DNA from: CAYVGO01 sp964450725
Lineage (GTDB): Bacteria > Bacteroidota > Bacteroidia > Bacteroidales > UBA932
DNA length: 46,609 nt
Direction of reading: 5' to 3'
NCBI GenBank assembly: GCA_964450725.1
Contig: CAYVGO010000012.1
Coordinates: forward strand, 1 to 46,609
In this document: one piece after another, positions 26,133 to 35,299 of the stretch
Position numbering within the stretch: the first letter of the stretch is position 1
Layout of the letters: each line of letters begins with the position of its first letter
Notes under the pieces: generated by a model
What the model was told of the DNA's origin: nothing
Databases searched by the model: none
What the model saw: the letters and a program-made list of their open reading frames with translations, nothing else
Program-made: the position numbers and the translations under genes

Positions 26133-27815
26133 TTAATCAGTAAGTTTACGATATTTAAATTTTTTAATGGCTCCTTCTCCTAAAGTGCGTTTTTTATGCT
26201 CTTCATAATCACTGTATGAGCCTTCAAAATAAACCACTTTTCCATCTCCTTCAAACGAAAGAATGTGTGTTGCTACTCTGTCTAAAAACCAACGGTCGTG
26301 TGATATAATCACCGCACAGCCGGCAAAGTTCTCTAATCCTTCTTCCAAAGCACGTATCGTATTGACATCTACATCATTTGTAGGTTCATCTAACAAAAGT
26401 ACATTTGCTTCTTCCTTTAAAGTTAATGCCAAGTGTAATCTGTTTCGCTCACCACCACTTAAAATTCCGCATTTTTTTTCTTGATCAGCTCCGCTAAAAT
26501 TAAATCGAGCGACATAAGCACGCGCATTGATTTGCTTCCCTCCTAAAGTTACCAATTCACTATTTTCAGCAATAGTCTGAAACACCGTTTTTTCAGGGTC
26601 TATACTTTTATGTTGTTGGTCGATGTAGGCTATCTTCACAGTCTCACCAACTTCAAAGTTTCCACTATTGGGTTGCTCAATTCCCATAATCAAACGAAAC
26701 AATGTTGTCTTTCCTGCTCCATTAGGTCCTATAACTCCAACAATACCCGCCGGTGGTAAAGAAAATGTAAGATTTTCATATAATAATCTATCTCCATAAC
26801 CTTTTGATACACCTTTTACTTCTATCACTTTATTACCTAATCGAGGTCCATTAGGAATAAACATTTCTAATTTTTCTTCTTTTTGTCTAGTATCTTCATT
26901 CAACATTTTGTCATAAGCAGACAAACGTGCTTTTGATTTCGATTGTCGTGCTTTGGGAGACATTCTTACCCATTCCAACTCTCGTTCCAGTGTTTTTCTA
27001 CGTTTACTTTCACTTTTTTCCTCCTGCTCTAATCGTTTGGCTTTTTGTTCTAACCATGAAGAATAATTTCCCTTCCATGGTATTCCCTCCCCTCTGTCAA
27101 GTTCTAAAATCCATCCGGCAACATTATCTAAAAAGTATCTGTCGTGAGTTACCGCAATAACCGTACCTTTATACTGCTGCAAGTGTTGTTCTAACCAGTC
27201 AATACTTTCCGCATCTAAGTGGTTGGTAGGCTCATCAAGCAGTAGTACATCGGGTTCTTTCAACAATAATCTGCACAATGCAACTCTACGTCTCTCTCCG
27301 CCTGACAATATTTTGATATTGGCATCTGCCGGAGGACAGTTCAGAGCATCCATAGCACGCTCTAATTTACTGTCTAAATCCCAACCTCCCAACATTTCTA
27401 TTTTTTCAGTTAATTGACCTTGTTTATCAATCAATTTATTCATTTCATCATCAGACAACTCTTCCGCAAATCTGGCATTTACGGCTTCATACTCTGCCAA
27501 AACATCTACAACTTCCTGAACTCCTTCTTGTACTATTTCTTTAACTGTTTTACTATTGTCTAAATCCGGTTCTTGTTCCAAATACCCTACGGTATAACCG
27601 GGAGAAAAAACAACATCTCCCTGATAATTTTTTTCTATCCCTGCAATAATTTTCATGAGTGTAGATTTCCCTGAACCGTTTAAGCCTATAATACCGATTT
27701 TCGCGCCATAGAAAAAGGATAGGTAAATATCTTTCAAGATTTGTTTGTTGTTGTGTGGTAATAACTTACCGACTCCATTCATCGAAAAAATTATTTTTTC
27801 AGTTGCTTCTGCCAT
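26133..27815 (-). CDS. ettA: energy-dependent translational throttle protein EttA (ABC-F ATPase)
   Basis: Cytosolic ABC-F protein of 560 residues that binds the ribosomal E site and gates elongation by ATP/ADP ratio in E. coli. Two ATPase domains are clear. Walker A motifs are GLNGSGKST and GPNGAGKTT, signatures LSGGERRRV and LSGGERNRL, and Walker B VLLLDEPTNHLD and VLLLDEPTNDVD. The linker between them (KRLEQEEKSESKRRKTLERELEWVRMSPKARQSKSKAR region) is the EttA type. Length and linker distinguish it from Uup and ABCF2. Confidence 0.95.
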   Translation of the reverse strand: MAEATEKIIFSMNGVGKLLPHNNKQILKDIYLSFFYGAKIGIIGLNGSGKSTLMKIIAGIEKNYQGDVVFSPGYTVGYLEQEPDLDNSKTVKEIVQEGVQEVVDVLAEYEAVNARFAEELSDDEMNKLIDKQGQLTEKIEMLGGWDLDSKLERAMDALNCPPADANIKILSGGERRRVALCRLLLKEPDVLLLDEPTNHLDAESIDWLEQHLQQYKGTVIAVTHDRYFLDNVAGWILELDRGEGIPWKGNYSSWLEQKAKRLEQEEKSESKRRKTLERELEWVRMSPKARQSKSKARLSAYDKMLNEDTRQKEEKLEMFIPNGPRLGNKVIEVKGVSKGYGDRLLYENLTFSLPPAGIVGVIGPNGAGKTTLFRLIMGIEQPNSGNFEVGETVKIAYIDQQHKSIDPEKTVFQTIAENSELVTLGGKQINARAYVARFNFSGADQEKKCGILSGGERNRLHLALTLKEEANVLLLDEPTNDVDVNTIRALEEGLENFAGCAVIISHDRWFLDRVATHILSFEGDGKVVYFEGSYSDYEEHKKRTLGEGAIKKFKYRKLTD

Positions 27816-27853
27816 AAACTTGTTGTAAATGTTTTATATTGTTGATAGTGCTA

Positions 27854-27861
27854 CAAAGATA
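27854..27861 (-). promoter_or_regulatory. -7 element of ettA
   Basis: TATCTTTG on the - strand, 38 bases before the ettA ATG at 27815, between rdgB and ettA. No -33 seen. Confidence 0.55.
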
Positions 27862-27865
27862 ATAT

Positions 27866-28450
27866 TTAATTGTTGATAAAAAAATGCCGTAATTTCGCCA
27901 CAGCCAAAGCCCTATGGCTAATCATATTTTTTTCGGATAACGCCATTTCTGCAAATGTTTGCTTGGAATGTAAAGGTTGAAAAATCGGATCATACCCAAA
28001 ACCTTCATTTCCTCGTGGACTATTGGTAATTATACCGTCAATTCGTCCTTCAAAAAGATATTCCTGACCTCTATAAATCAAAGCTATGACAGTTTTAAAG
28101 CAAGCATTGCGATTTTCTTTTCCTTGCAAGTTCTGTAATAATAATTTAATATTGGCAAGGCTGTTTTTTTGTTCTCCTGCATAACGTGCCGAATAAACAC
28201 CGGGAGCATAGTTTAAACTTTCTACTTCTAATCCTGTGTCATCTGCAAAAACATCTACATGTGTACGTTCATATAAATACCTCACTTTTTGCAAAGCATT
28301 TTCTACCAAAGTTATTCCGGTTTCGGGGACATCTTGCGTAAATCCAATATCTTTTAATGAAATAATTTTTAAGGTATGATTATCTGATAACTTTTCTCTA
28401 ATCTCAACCAATTTATGCTCGTTGTGGGTAGCAAACAAAAGATTTCTCAT
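27866..28450 (-). CDS. rdgB: non-canonical purine NTP pyrophosphatase (RdgB/HAM1 family)
   Basis: Cleaves dITP, XTP and similar damaged nucleotides to monophosphates. At 194 residues it has the family start FATHNEHKLVEI (T-HN-K motif), VFADDTGLEVESLNYAPGVYSARYAG in the centre with the metal-binding acidic pair, and GNEGFGYDPIF with SEKNMISHRALAV near the C-terminus. It starts 2 bases after the stop of def, so the two are probably cotranscribed. Confidence 0.95.
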   Translation of the reverse strand: MRNLLFATHNEHKLVEIREKLSDNHTLKIISLKDIGFTQDVPETGITLVENALQKVRYLYERTHVDVFADDTGLEVESLNYAPGVYSARYAGEQKNSLANIKLLLQNLQGKENRNACFKTVIALIYRGQEYLFEGRIDGIITNSPRGNEGFGYDPIFQPLHSKQTFAEMALSEKNMISHRALAVAKLRHFFINN

Positions 28451-28452
28451 AT

Positions 28453-29004
28453 TTATTTCGGATTAATGGCTGCATATTGAGTAGAAACTCCTTGTCGAAA
28501 ACGTTTAAGCAACTTAGGTTTAACCAGTTGTCGTCGCAATGGGGACAATCTGTCTACCATTGTTTTTCCTTGTATGTGGTCATACTCATGTTGAATAACT
28601 CTGGCTATAATACCATCAAATTCTTTTTCATATTCATTCCAAGCCTCATCAAAATAGTGAATTTTTATTTTACTTGGTCTTACAATATCTTCACGAAAAT
28701 CCGGCAAACTTAAGCATCCCTCTTTATATGTCCACGTCTCTTGGCTGTACTCAACAATTTCAGCATTGGCAAATACCATCTTTACTCCTTTGGCTTCAGG
28801 ATATTCATCTGATAATTCATCTGTGTCAATTACAAATAAACTGATGGATTGCCCTATCTGCGGAGCAGCTAATCCTACTCCTTCTGCCTTATACATTGTG
28901 TCAAACATATTCTTGACAATCGCAGTAATGTCTTGATGTGGAGTTAAATTCTCCACTTTTTTATGCAAAACGTCATTTCCGTAGATATAAATCGGTTGAG
29001 TCAT
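28453..29004 (-). CDS. def: peptide deformylase
   Basis: Removes the formyl group from new proteins. All three motifs are intact in 183 residues: GVGLAAPQIG (42-51), EGCLSLP (95-101; Cys97 binds metal), and QHEYDH (138-143; His139 and His143 bind metal, Glu140 is catalytic). It is followed by rdgB with a 2-base gap and preceded by the polyprenyl synthase gene after 23 bases. Confidence 0.96.
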   Translation of the reverse strand: MTQPIYIYGNDVLHKKVENLTPHQDITAIVKNMFDTMYKAEGVGLAAPQIGQSISLFVIDTDELSDEYPEAKGVKMVFANAEIVEYSQETWTYKEGCLSLPDFREDIVRPSKIKIHYFDEAWNEYEKEFDGIIARVIQHEYDHIQGKTMVDRLSPLRRQLVKPKLLKRFRQGVSTQYAAINPK

Positions 29005-29027
29005 ATATATTTTTGATTGGTAAGATT

Positions 29028-29996
29028 TTAATGCGTACGCAATTGAAAAAAATTAATGAGCAACTTCAGATTCTGCTTTATGTCGTCGTCATTATAACTA
29101 TCTAAAACTTGTTTTGCGGAATTGATGTATTGGTCAATAATAGCGGCAGATTTTTCAATTCCACCTTTAGAGATGGTAAAATCAATCACTTTTTGGAGAG
29201 ATTTAGTTGATTTTTTTGCATCAACAACAGATTTTAATATAACTTGTTTTTCTAATGTTGAAGCCTCTCCTAAAGCCAAAATTAAAGGCAAAGTAATTTT
29301 TTGCTCTACAATATCGTTACCCTTTTTCTTACCAAACAGTTTACTATCTGTAAAATCAAGTACATCATCTTTAATTTGAAATGCCATGCCCATATTTTTC
29401 CCAAAAAGTCTCATTCGTTCTACATTTTCCGTTGAAGTTCCTGCCGAAAGTGCTCCCATGGCTCCACAGGCTGAAAAAAGTGAGGCTGTTTTTTTCTCAA
29501 TAATCTCCAAATAATTCTGCATTTGATAATCTAAGTGCCGAGACTTTCGCATTTGCAACAATTCACCCTGACTCATCTGTTCTACAGCATGAGAAGTTTC
29601 TCGCAATAAATCCACTGCATTATATTGCAGAGATACCGACAGCCCTTTCGCTAAAAAATAATCCCCAGCCAATACAGCCCCTTTGGCTCCCCACAATGCT
29701 TTGATCGAAAAAAAACCTCTCCTTAAGTCGGCGTTATCAATAACATCATCGTGCATCAGAGATGCTGAATGTAACATTTCTACCAGCGAAGCACCCACTA
29801 ATGTTTTCTCGGTTACTCCACCATTGATTTTTGCAGATAAAATAACCAGTAGCGGGCGTAATTGTTTACCCGAACGATGATATAAATAGCGGGTTATAAA
29901 CTTTAATACTTTGTGATCATTCTGTGTTTCTGATTTGAAAAACTCTTGAAAACGTGTCCAGTCGTTGTGAATATATGAGAGTATTTCTTGTATCAC
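29028..29996 (-). CDS. polyprenyl diphosphate synthase (octaprenyl/heptaprenyl type)
   Basis: Trans-prenyltransferase that lengthens allylic diphosphates with isopentenyl diphosphate for menaquinone side chains. It shows the two Asp-rich motifs: MHDDVIDNADLRRG (first D-D-x-x-D) and FQIKDDVLDF (second), and SGKQLRPLLVIL near the start. The frame stays open to a TTG at 30086, but a -7 promoter element (30051-30058) lies inside that stretch. I therefore use the GTG at 29996, giving 322 residues, the family's usual size. The chain length cannot be read from the sequence. Confidence 0.9.
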   Translation of the reverse strand: MIQEILSYIHNDWTRFQEFFKSETQNDHKVLKFITRYLYHRSGKQLRPLLVILSAKINGGVTEKTLVGASLVEMLHSASLMHDDVIDNADLRRGFFSIKALWGAKGAVLAGDYFLAKGLSVSLQYNAVDLLRETSHAVEQMSQGELLQMRKSRHLDYQMQNYLEIIEKKTASLFSACGAMGALSAGTSTENVERMRLFGKNMGMAFQIKDDVLDFTDSKLFGKKKGNDIVEQKITLPLILALGEASTLEKQVILKSVVDAKKSTKSLQKVIDFTISKGGIEKSAAIIDQYINSAKQVLDSYNDDDIKQNLKLLINFFQLRTH

Positions 29997-30050
29997 TCTT
30001 TGTCGGTTTTTATGCAGATTGCAATAATTTATTGAATAAAATAGGAACAA

Positions 30051-30058
30051 CAAAGGTA
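30051..30058 (-). promoter_or_regulatory. -7 element of the polyprenyl synthase gene, decides its start
   Basis: TACCTTTG on the - strand, 55 bases before the GTG start at 29996. It falls inside the frame extension to TTG 30086 and so argues against that longer start. Confidence 0.6.
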
Positions 30059-30086
30059 ATTCTATATTTTTAATTTTCCATGACAA

Positions 30087-30629
30087 TCAGAGATTCTGTT
30101 TCATAATTATTGCACAGATTAAAAGAAAAGTCAACTTATGTGAATTACCAAAATACAATTTTATAAAGCAGGGAAATAAAAATCTCTAAAAGTCAGACTT
30201 ATTCTCAATTATTTAAATAACAATGAAACAACCTTTATAACCATTCTTAATAATCTTTGGAGGAAAATTAAATATGATAATACTCAATAACTACAGGATT
30301 TGTAATGCATTTGGGACACAACACCCTACCTATATTTCTGCCTACATTGCTTTTAACGTAGTTTGTCTACAATATTTTCCAGACAGAAGAAAGTTTTCTT
30401 TCTGTCTCTAAGCACCAAATTTAACTCCATGTACTTATTCTACGTCTTCTGTCGTGTATAGAAATATACATAAAATGAGGCTGACCAAATAGTCAACCTC
30501 ATTTTATTAAAATAGAAACAACTTCGCTAACAACAATTCTCTGAACTAAAGTTCTAAAAGGGAGTATGAAGACTTTTCAACCGTTTTTCGAAGAGTATTT
30601 TCAAATATTGAAAAAAACTTGTTGTTGAC
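30087..30629. other. 540-base noncoding gap between the polyprenyl synthase and outer-membrane protein genes
   Basis: No open frame above about 20 codons and no tRNA-like or riboswitch-like pattern that I recognise. It is AT-rich. It holds two hairpins: AGACAGAA/TTCTGTCT (30381-30407) and the terminator-like repeat at 30472-30505. A weak TAAATTTG on the - strand (30416-30423) fits the -7 pattern but has no -33 partner. Confidence 0.6.
30472..30505. terminator. probable two-way terminator downstream of the outer-membrane protein gene
   Basis: AAAATGAGG (30472-30480) pairs with CCTCATTTT (30497-30505), with an inner GAC/GTC pair. Both sides end in AT-rich runs. It lies about 125 bases after the stop of the - strand gene ending at 30630. 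Confidence 0.6.
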
Positions 30630-31595
30630 TTAAAAACGACTCACCAATTCTATGTTCAATCCTTGAGTATCTGGACTGCCAACATATTCAACACTGATAT
30701 TGAATTCCCTTGAAACAAGAAATTGTGCACCGGCTAAAAAGTTAACGGGAAATTTAGACAAATCTACCGAGTATGACTTTACCAAGCCGCCACTCAAAGC
30801 AGAAAGGTCTTTTCCTTTAGTAGCACCAAAAAGTTCTACTCGTTGTACTCCGGCATGAATATTTAGAATTCCTCTGTACTGATAACCAATGCGAGGTGCA
30901 ATATACATTACAGGCTTTTGAGCAAAACCATTAATATTATTTTTAGTATCATTCAACTGTGCATATCCTCCAGAAACCATTAAAGACGCAAACAAGCCTT
31001 TATATCCAAAAACAAAATTCAATCCAGACATGGCAACAAACCCTTCTAATGTATTTTGGATAGTTCCAATAGGGAAAGGTATCTGTAAAGTATTCGGAAC
31101 CCAAGAAAGATAACTTGGTGTTACAATCCCCACATTCGTACTTTGTTCTACATTCAGATAAGCTCCCAAAACAAACAGTTGTAAAAATGGAAATAAAAAC
31201 ACATCACCTTTTATACCTACTGCGTGCGTGCGGGTTTTTATCAACCCCTCAGATATTTCCCATGGTTGTAATCCTTCTCCCAATAAAGAGGTTAACCTAT
31301 CGCCGGCTTCACCTTGAAAAGATTTAATCTTATATTTTTCATTAGTAAAACTATATACAACAGACAGTCCGATTGGGTTTGGAAAATATTCTTTTCCAAT
31401 TCCCCACTTTTCACGCAGCAATGGTAAATGGTTTATGGTCGGGGAAGGCTTGGTGTAAAATAGAAATTGAGATTTCTCAACAGGAAACTCTTCTTTCTTT
31501 TCTTGGGTGTCTTGTGTAGTTGATTGATGTTCTTGTTTAGCATAGATAACAAGAGTGAAACTTAATAAAAATGCGCCTAAAAGATATCGTTTCAT
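30630..31595 (-). CDS. hypothetical outer-membrane beta-barrel protein
   Basis: Protein of 321 residues with an N-terminal signal peptide (ending IYAK) and then a Lys/Glu/Gln-rich linker. The rest reads as beta-barrel strands: alternating hydrophobic pairs with Gly/Tyr and frequent Asn turns (VGIKGDVFLFPFLQLFVLGAY, FASLMVSGGYAQL, ISVEYVGSP), ending in Phe. I do not recognise the family. A single promoter (TAACTTTG, 31621-31628) precedes it and a terminator-like hairpin follows, so it seems monocistronic. An outer-membrane location is inferred. Confidence 0.75.
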   Translation of the reverse strand: MKRYLLGAFLLSFTLVIYAKQEHQSTTQDTQEKKEEFPVEKSQFLFYTKPSPTINHLPLLREKWGIGKEYFPNPIGLSVVYSFTNEKYKIKSFQGEAGDRLTSLLGEGLQPWEISEGLIKTRTHAVGIKGDVFLFPFLQLFVLGAYLNVEQSTNVGIVTPSYLSWVPNTLQIPFPIGTIQNTLEGFVAMSGLNFVFGYKGLFASLMVSGGYAQLNDTKNNINGFAQKPVMYIAPRIGYQYRGILNIHAGVQRVELFGATKGKDLSALSGGLVKSYSVDLSKFPVNFLAGAQFLVSREFNISVEYVGSPDTQGLNIELVSRF

Positions 31596-31620
31596 ATAAT
31601 AAAATATTTAAGAATAAATA

Positions 31621-31628
31621 CAAAGTTA
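31621..31628 (-). promoter_or_regulatory. -7 element of the hypothetical outer-membrane protein gene
   Basis: TAACTTTG on the - strand, 25 bases before the ATG at 31595. Confidence 0.55.
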
Positions 31629-31659
31629 TATAATATAAAACGAATATACCAATATTATG

Positions 31660-33138
31660 TTATAATATATCTGTAATCTTTAACACATTAGTAGGTTGTT
31701 CTGTGGACGTTGGAGTACTGGCAATGAAGATAATCGTATCACCTGAACGAATTAATTGTTGTTGCTTTAGAATGTCAATCACAGCACGAACTCTGTTATC
31801 AAAACCCTCTTCTTTTGCAGTGTATAAAAATGCTTTTACACCCCACAACAAATTGAGTTGTGTAAGAAGATACTTTTCTTTTACAAAAACAAAAATCGGA
31901 GCATGAGGTCGATGGCAACTTAAGAGATTTGCGGTACGTCCCGAACGGCTAATTGCAACAATGACATTGATATTCAACTCGCGCGATATATCGTTTGCCG
32001 TCGCACAAAGCTGACGTGACAGGTAATTACCCTTGTCAATCTGTTGGTTGTCGGGTTTAAATTTTTGTAATGCTTGTCGATAGTTAATATGTCCAAACCG
32101 CCACGGACTATTTTCTGCTTGAGTTACTATCTTTGCCATGGCTTCTACTGCTAATACAGGATACTCTCCGCTAGCAGTTTCTCCGCTCAACATCACAGCA
32201 TCCACCCCATCTAAGACTGCATTAGCAATGTCAGAAATTTCACTTCTGTTAGGTTGTATTTTATCAATTAAACTTTCTAGCATTTGGGTGGCAACAATGA
32301 CTGGTGTGGCTAATGTCAAACACTTTTCAATAATCTCTTTTTGTACAAATGGAACTTTCTCATAGGGTATTTCTATCCCTAAATCACCGCGTGCTACCAT
32401 CACAGCATCGGTTGCCGAAATAATATCATCAATAGAAGGTATGGCTTCCGGCTTTTCTATTTTTGCAATGATTTTTATAGTACTGTTAGCTTCATATAAA
32501 TGCCTGCGGAGATTGAGAATATCCTCCGGACGGCGTACAAAAGACAAAGCCACCCAATCTACTTTTTCCTCTATAAGAAAATGTAAGTCATCCAAGTCTT
32601 TTTCGGTCAATGCCGGCAAAGAGGTTTTTGTATCGGGCAGGTTAATTCCTTTTTTAGAAGATATTTCTCCTCCAACAATGACTTTAGCCTTGACATTACC
32701 ATTTTGTTCAATACTTGAAACTTCTACAACAATTTTACCATCATTAATTAATATTTTATTTCCTATTTTTACGTCTTGTGCAAGATTTGGGTAGGAAACA
32801 TAAATTTTCTCCATACTCCCAATACATACATCATTAGTAAAAGTAATTGTGTCGTTTTCTTTGACCATGAGAGAATTGTTGGCAATTTCTCCTACTCGAA
32901 GTTTAGGTCCTTGCAAGTCTCCCACAATACTGATACTCCGGTTTTCTTGTTCATTGATTCTTCTAATCCATTCAATTGCCTGAGATTTTTCTTCATGAGT
33001 ACCGTGAGACATATTGATTCTGAACACGTTTACACCGGCTTGAGCCAATTCCAAGAGTTTGTTAAAACTCATACAAGAAGGGCCGACGGTGGCTATAATT
33101 TTAGTTTTTCTTCCCTGATTTTTAGGATTTCCTATCAT
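31660..33138 (-). CDS. pyk: pyruvate kinase
   Basis: Last step of glycolysis: phosphoenolpyruvate and ADP to pyruvate and ATP. At 492 residues it has the usual layout: KIIATVGPS near the N-terminus, NVFRINMSHGTHE, the signature IKIIAKIEKPEAI (catalytic Lys and metal-binding Glu), VMVARGDLGIEIP, and TQMLESLI with the following DGVDAVMLSGETA. The C-terminal domain carries AISRSGRTANLLSCHRP. A Bacteroidota promoter lies at 33162-33169. No domain is missing. Confidence 0.97.
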   Translation of the reverse strand: MIGNPKNQGRKTKIIATVGPSCMSFNKLLELAQAGVNVFRINMSHGTHEEKSQAIEWIRRINEQENRSISIVGDLQGPKLRVGEIANNSLMVKENDTITFTNDVCIGSMEKIYVSYPNLAQDVKIGNKILINDGKIVVEVSSIEQNGNVKAKVIVGGEISSKKGINLPDTKTSLPALTEKDLDDLHFLIEEKVDWVALSFVRRPEDILNLRRHLYEANSTIKIIAKIEKPEAIPSIDDIISATDAVMVARGDLGIEIPYEKVPFVQKEIIEKCLTLATPVIVATQMLESLIDKIQPNRSEISDIANAVLDGVDAVMLSGETASGEYPVLAVEAMAKIVTQAENSPWRFGHINYRQALQKFKPDNQQIDKGNYLSRQLCATANDISRELNINVIVAISRSGRTANLLSCHRPHAPIFVFVKEKYLLTQLNLLWGVKAFLYTAKEEGFDNRVRAVIDILKQQQLIRSGDTIIFIASTPTSTEQPTNVLKITDIL

Positions 33139-33161
33139 AATGAATATTGTTATTTTTTTTG

Positions 33162-33169
33162 CAAAGGTA
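33162..33169 (-). promoter_or_regulatory. -7 element of pyk
   Basis: TACCTTTG on the - strand, 24 bases before the pyk ATG at 33138. No clear -33. Confidence 0.55.
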
Positions 33170-33431
33170 TTCTATATTTTTTGATTTTTGTCTATCTGTT
33201 TCTTCCTGTCTCTATGTAAAGAGCATATCTATAAGTAAAAGAAAATGATATACAAATATTTTCCGCTCACCATGTGAAGACGTTCCGGATAATGTCTCAA
33301 CAAAAAATTGCTGTGATATTTCACGGTTATCGAAATATTGCAGATGTTCAATATCTCTATATTTTGCAATCAATAATATATCGTTAAAGTAAAATATATT
33401 TCACTTATCACTGGTTATTACATTTTGGCTT

Positions 33432-33460
33432 TCTGCAATGAAAATCTTTGTGTATTTTTG
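33432..33460 (+). promoter_or_regulatory. promoter of the SPFH-SDR genes
   Basis: TATTTTTG at 33453-33460, with TCTG at 33432-33435 as a poor -33 match 17 bases upstream. The ATG is at 33494. Confidence 0.5.
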
Positions 33461-33493
33461 CGGTAAATTTATTAATTACAAAATTATAGTATT

Positions 33494-34447
33494 ATGGAAA
33501 CCATTCATTATGTCCTTATCGGGATTGGAGTTATTCTCTTATTTGCAAGTATTGTTACTGTGCAACAAAATACCATTGCAGTGGTTACTCTGTTTGGAAA
33601 GTATCGTAGAATTCTGACTCCCGGATTAAGTTTACGCATTCCTTTTTTTGAGGTAATTTTCAAGCGAATTAGCATCCAAAATCGTTCTGTAGAACTTGAT
33701 TTCAATGCCATTACGATTGACCAGGCCAATGTTTATTTTACAGCCATGTTGCTATATGCTGTCCACGACCAAAATGAAAATACAATTAAAAATGTTGCTT
33801 TTAAGTTTATCAGCAATAAAGATTTGATGCAAGCTTTAGTACGCACCATTGAAGGTAATATTCGTTCGTATGTTGCTAACAAGCGTCAAGCCGAAATCTT
33901 GGGATTGCGGTCAGATATTGTTTCTTACGTTAAAGAAGAAGTGGACAATGTTTTTGAAGATTGGGGATATGTGTTGAGAGATCTACAAATCAGCGACATC
34001 AGATTCGATGCCGCCATTATGGAAAGTATGAGCCGAGTGGTTGCAGCCAACAACTTAAAGTTAGCGGCAGAAAATGAAGGACAAGCACTATTAATTACCA
34101 AAACCAAAGCTGCCGAAGCTGATGGTAATGCCATAAGAATTGCCGCTGAAGCCGAAAGAATCGCCGCACAACTCAGAGGACAAGGTGTTGCCCAATTTAG
34201 AGAAGAAGTTGCCAGAGGTATGTCATCTGCGGCAGAAGAAATGAGACGAGCCAATATGGACATGAACATTATTTTATTCAGCATGTGGACTGAGGCGATT
34301 AAAAACTTCGCGGAATGTGATAAAGGAAATGTTATTTTCTTAGATGGCAGCACCGAAGGAATGGAAAAAACCTTACGCCAATTGATGAGTATCCAAAAGT
34401 TTGAGACTGTTAAGCAGAATACGGAAGATAAACCTAAGAATAATTAA
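33494..34447 (+). CDS. SPFH/Band 7 (slipin/stomatin-like) membrane protein
   Basis: Membrane-anchored scaffold protein of 317 residues: one N-terminal transmembrane helix (about 5-25), then the SPFH domain (QQNTIAVVTLFGKYRRILTPGLSLRIPFFEVIFKRI). A long Ala/Glu-rich coiled coil follows (about 180-250, AAENEGQALLITKTKAAEADG), and then a C-terminal tail. Such proteins form oligomeric rings that organise membrane microdomains or control proteases. It is not HflK/HflC by context. Its stop overlaps the next ATG by one base, linking it to an SDR oxidoreductase. Confidence 0.88.
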   Translation: METIHYVLIGIGVILLFASIVTVQQNTIAVVTLFGKYRRILTPGLSLRIPFFEVIFKRISIQNRSVELDFNAITIDQANVYFTAMLLYAVHDQNENTIKNVAFKFISNKDLMQALVRTIEGNIRSYVANKRQAEILGLRSDIVSYVKEEVDNVFEDWGYVLRDLQISDIRFDAAIMESMSRVVAANNLKLAAENEGQALLITKTKAAEADGNAIRIAAEAERIAAQLRGQGVAQFREEVARGMSSAAEEMRRANMDMNIILFSMWTEAIKNFAECDKGNVIFLDGSTEGMEKTLRQLMSIQKFETVKQNTEDKPKNN

Positions 34448-35250
34448 TGACAGATATTGCTTTAATTACCGGTGCTTCAAGTGGCATAGGATTGGAACTT
34501 GCCAAAATACATGCTTCAAAAAAAAGAAGTTTGGTATTGGTCGCACGGAATCAATTAAAACTTGAAGAATTAAAAACTGACTTGGAAAGTCATTATGGTA
34601 TTTCTGTTTACAATATCGTTAAAGATTTATCTCAACCCAATGCTGCGCAAGAAATCTATGATGAAATCAAACAGCAAAACATTCAGATTGACTATTTGAT
34701 AAACAATGCAGGATTTGGAGATTACGGTTTTTTTGTTGATGCTTCATGGTCAAAGACCGAAGAGATGATACGTGTCAATATTTTAGTACTCACTCAACTG
34801 ACCTCTCTCTTTTTGCAGGATATGAAAGAAAGAAAAAGTGGCAAAATCATGAATGTAGCCTCTGTAGCAGCCTTTGAACCGGGTCCGTTGATGTCTGTTT
34901 ACTATGCATCCAAAGCATTTGTATTAAGTTTTTCCGAAGCACTAAACAACGAAGTACGTCATTATAACATTTCAGTAACTGCTCTATGCCCGGGGGCTAC
35001 CGAAAGTGGATTTCATGAGCGCTCTGCATTTAATCAAAGTAAGATTGTTAAAGGTAAAAAACTTCCGACGGCAAAAGAGGTTGCCATTTTTGGATACAAA
35101 GCGATGTTGCAAAGAAAGGTTGTTGCTGTTCACGGATTCAAAAATAAGTTATTGATATTTGCCATTCGATTGATTCCTCGATGTTGGGTTGTCAAAATTG
35201 TCCGAGAAATGCAAAACAAAGCCACAGAAACAATCATTAATCGCAGTTAG
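34447..35250 (+). CDS. short-chain dehydrogenase/reductase
   Basis: Cytosolic NAD(P)-dependent oxidoreductase of 267 residues with the classical SDR motifs: TGASSGIG (nucleotide binding, residues 8-15), NNAGFGDYG, catalytic Ser in MNVASVAAF and Y-x-x-x-K in YYASKAF, then CPGATESGFH. The substrate is unknown; the layout resembles DltE/YqjQ-like SDRs. The start shares one base with the stop of the SPFH gene. Confidence 0.9.
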   Translation: MTDIALITGASSGIGLELAKIHASKKRSLVLVARNQLKLEELKTDLESHYGISVYNIVKDLSQPNAAQEIYDEIKQQNIQIDYLINNAGFGDYGFFVDASWSKTEEMIRVNILVLTQLTSLFLQDMKERKSGKIMNVASVAAFEPGPLMSVYYASKAFVLSFSEALNNEVRHYNISVTALCPGATESGFHERSAFNQSKIVKGKKLPTAKEVAIFGYKAMLQRKVVAVHGFKNKLLIFAIRLIPRCWVVKIVREMQNKATETIINRS

Positions 35251-35299
35251 AAATTATCATTACAAAAAGATTAACCTAAAGTATTTACCGGAATAGCCA

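Larger units (their letters stand above)
33139..33493. other. 355-base divergent intergenic region between pyk and the SPFH gene
   Basis: It holds the pyk promoter at 33162-33169 on the - strand and the SPFH promoter at 33432-33460 on the + strand. The 260 bases between them are AT-rich, and I see no gene, repeat or RNA element there. Confidence 0.6.

Noticed and set aside
32776..33219. 147-codon ORF on the + strand opposite pyk
   Set aside because: It is antisense to intact pyruvate kinase, and the apparent protein has no recognisable features.
33925..34353. 142-codon Ala/Ser/Leu-rich ORF opposite the SPFH gene
   Set aside because: Reverse complement of the Ala/Glu-rich coiled coil naturally gives such a frame.
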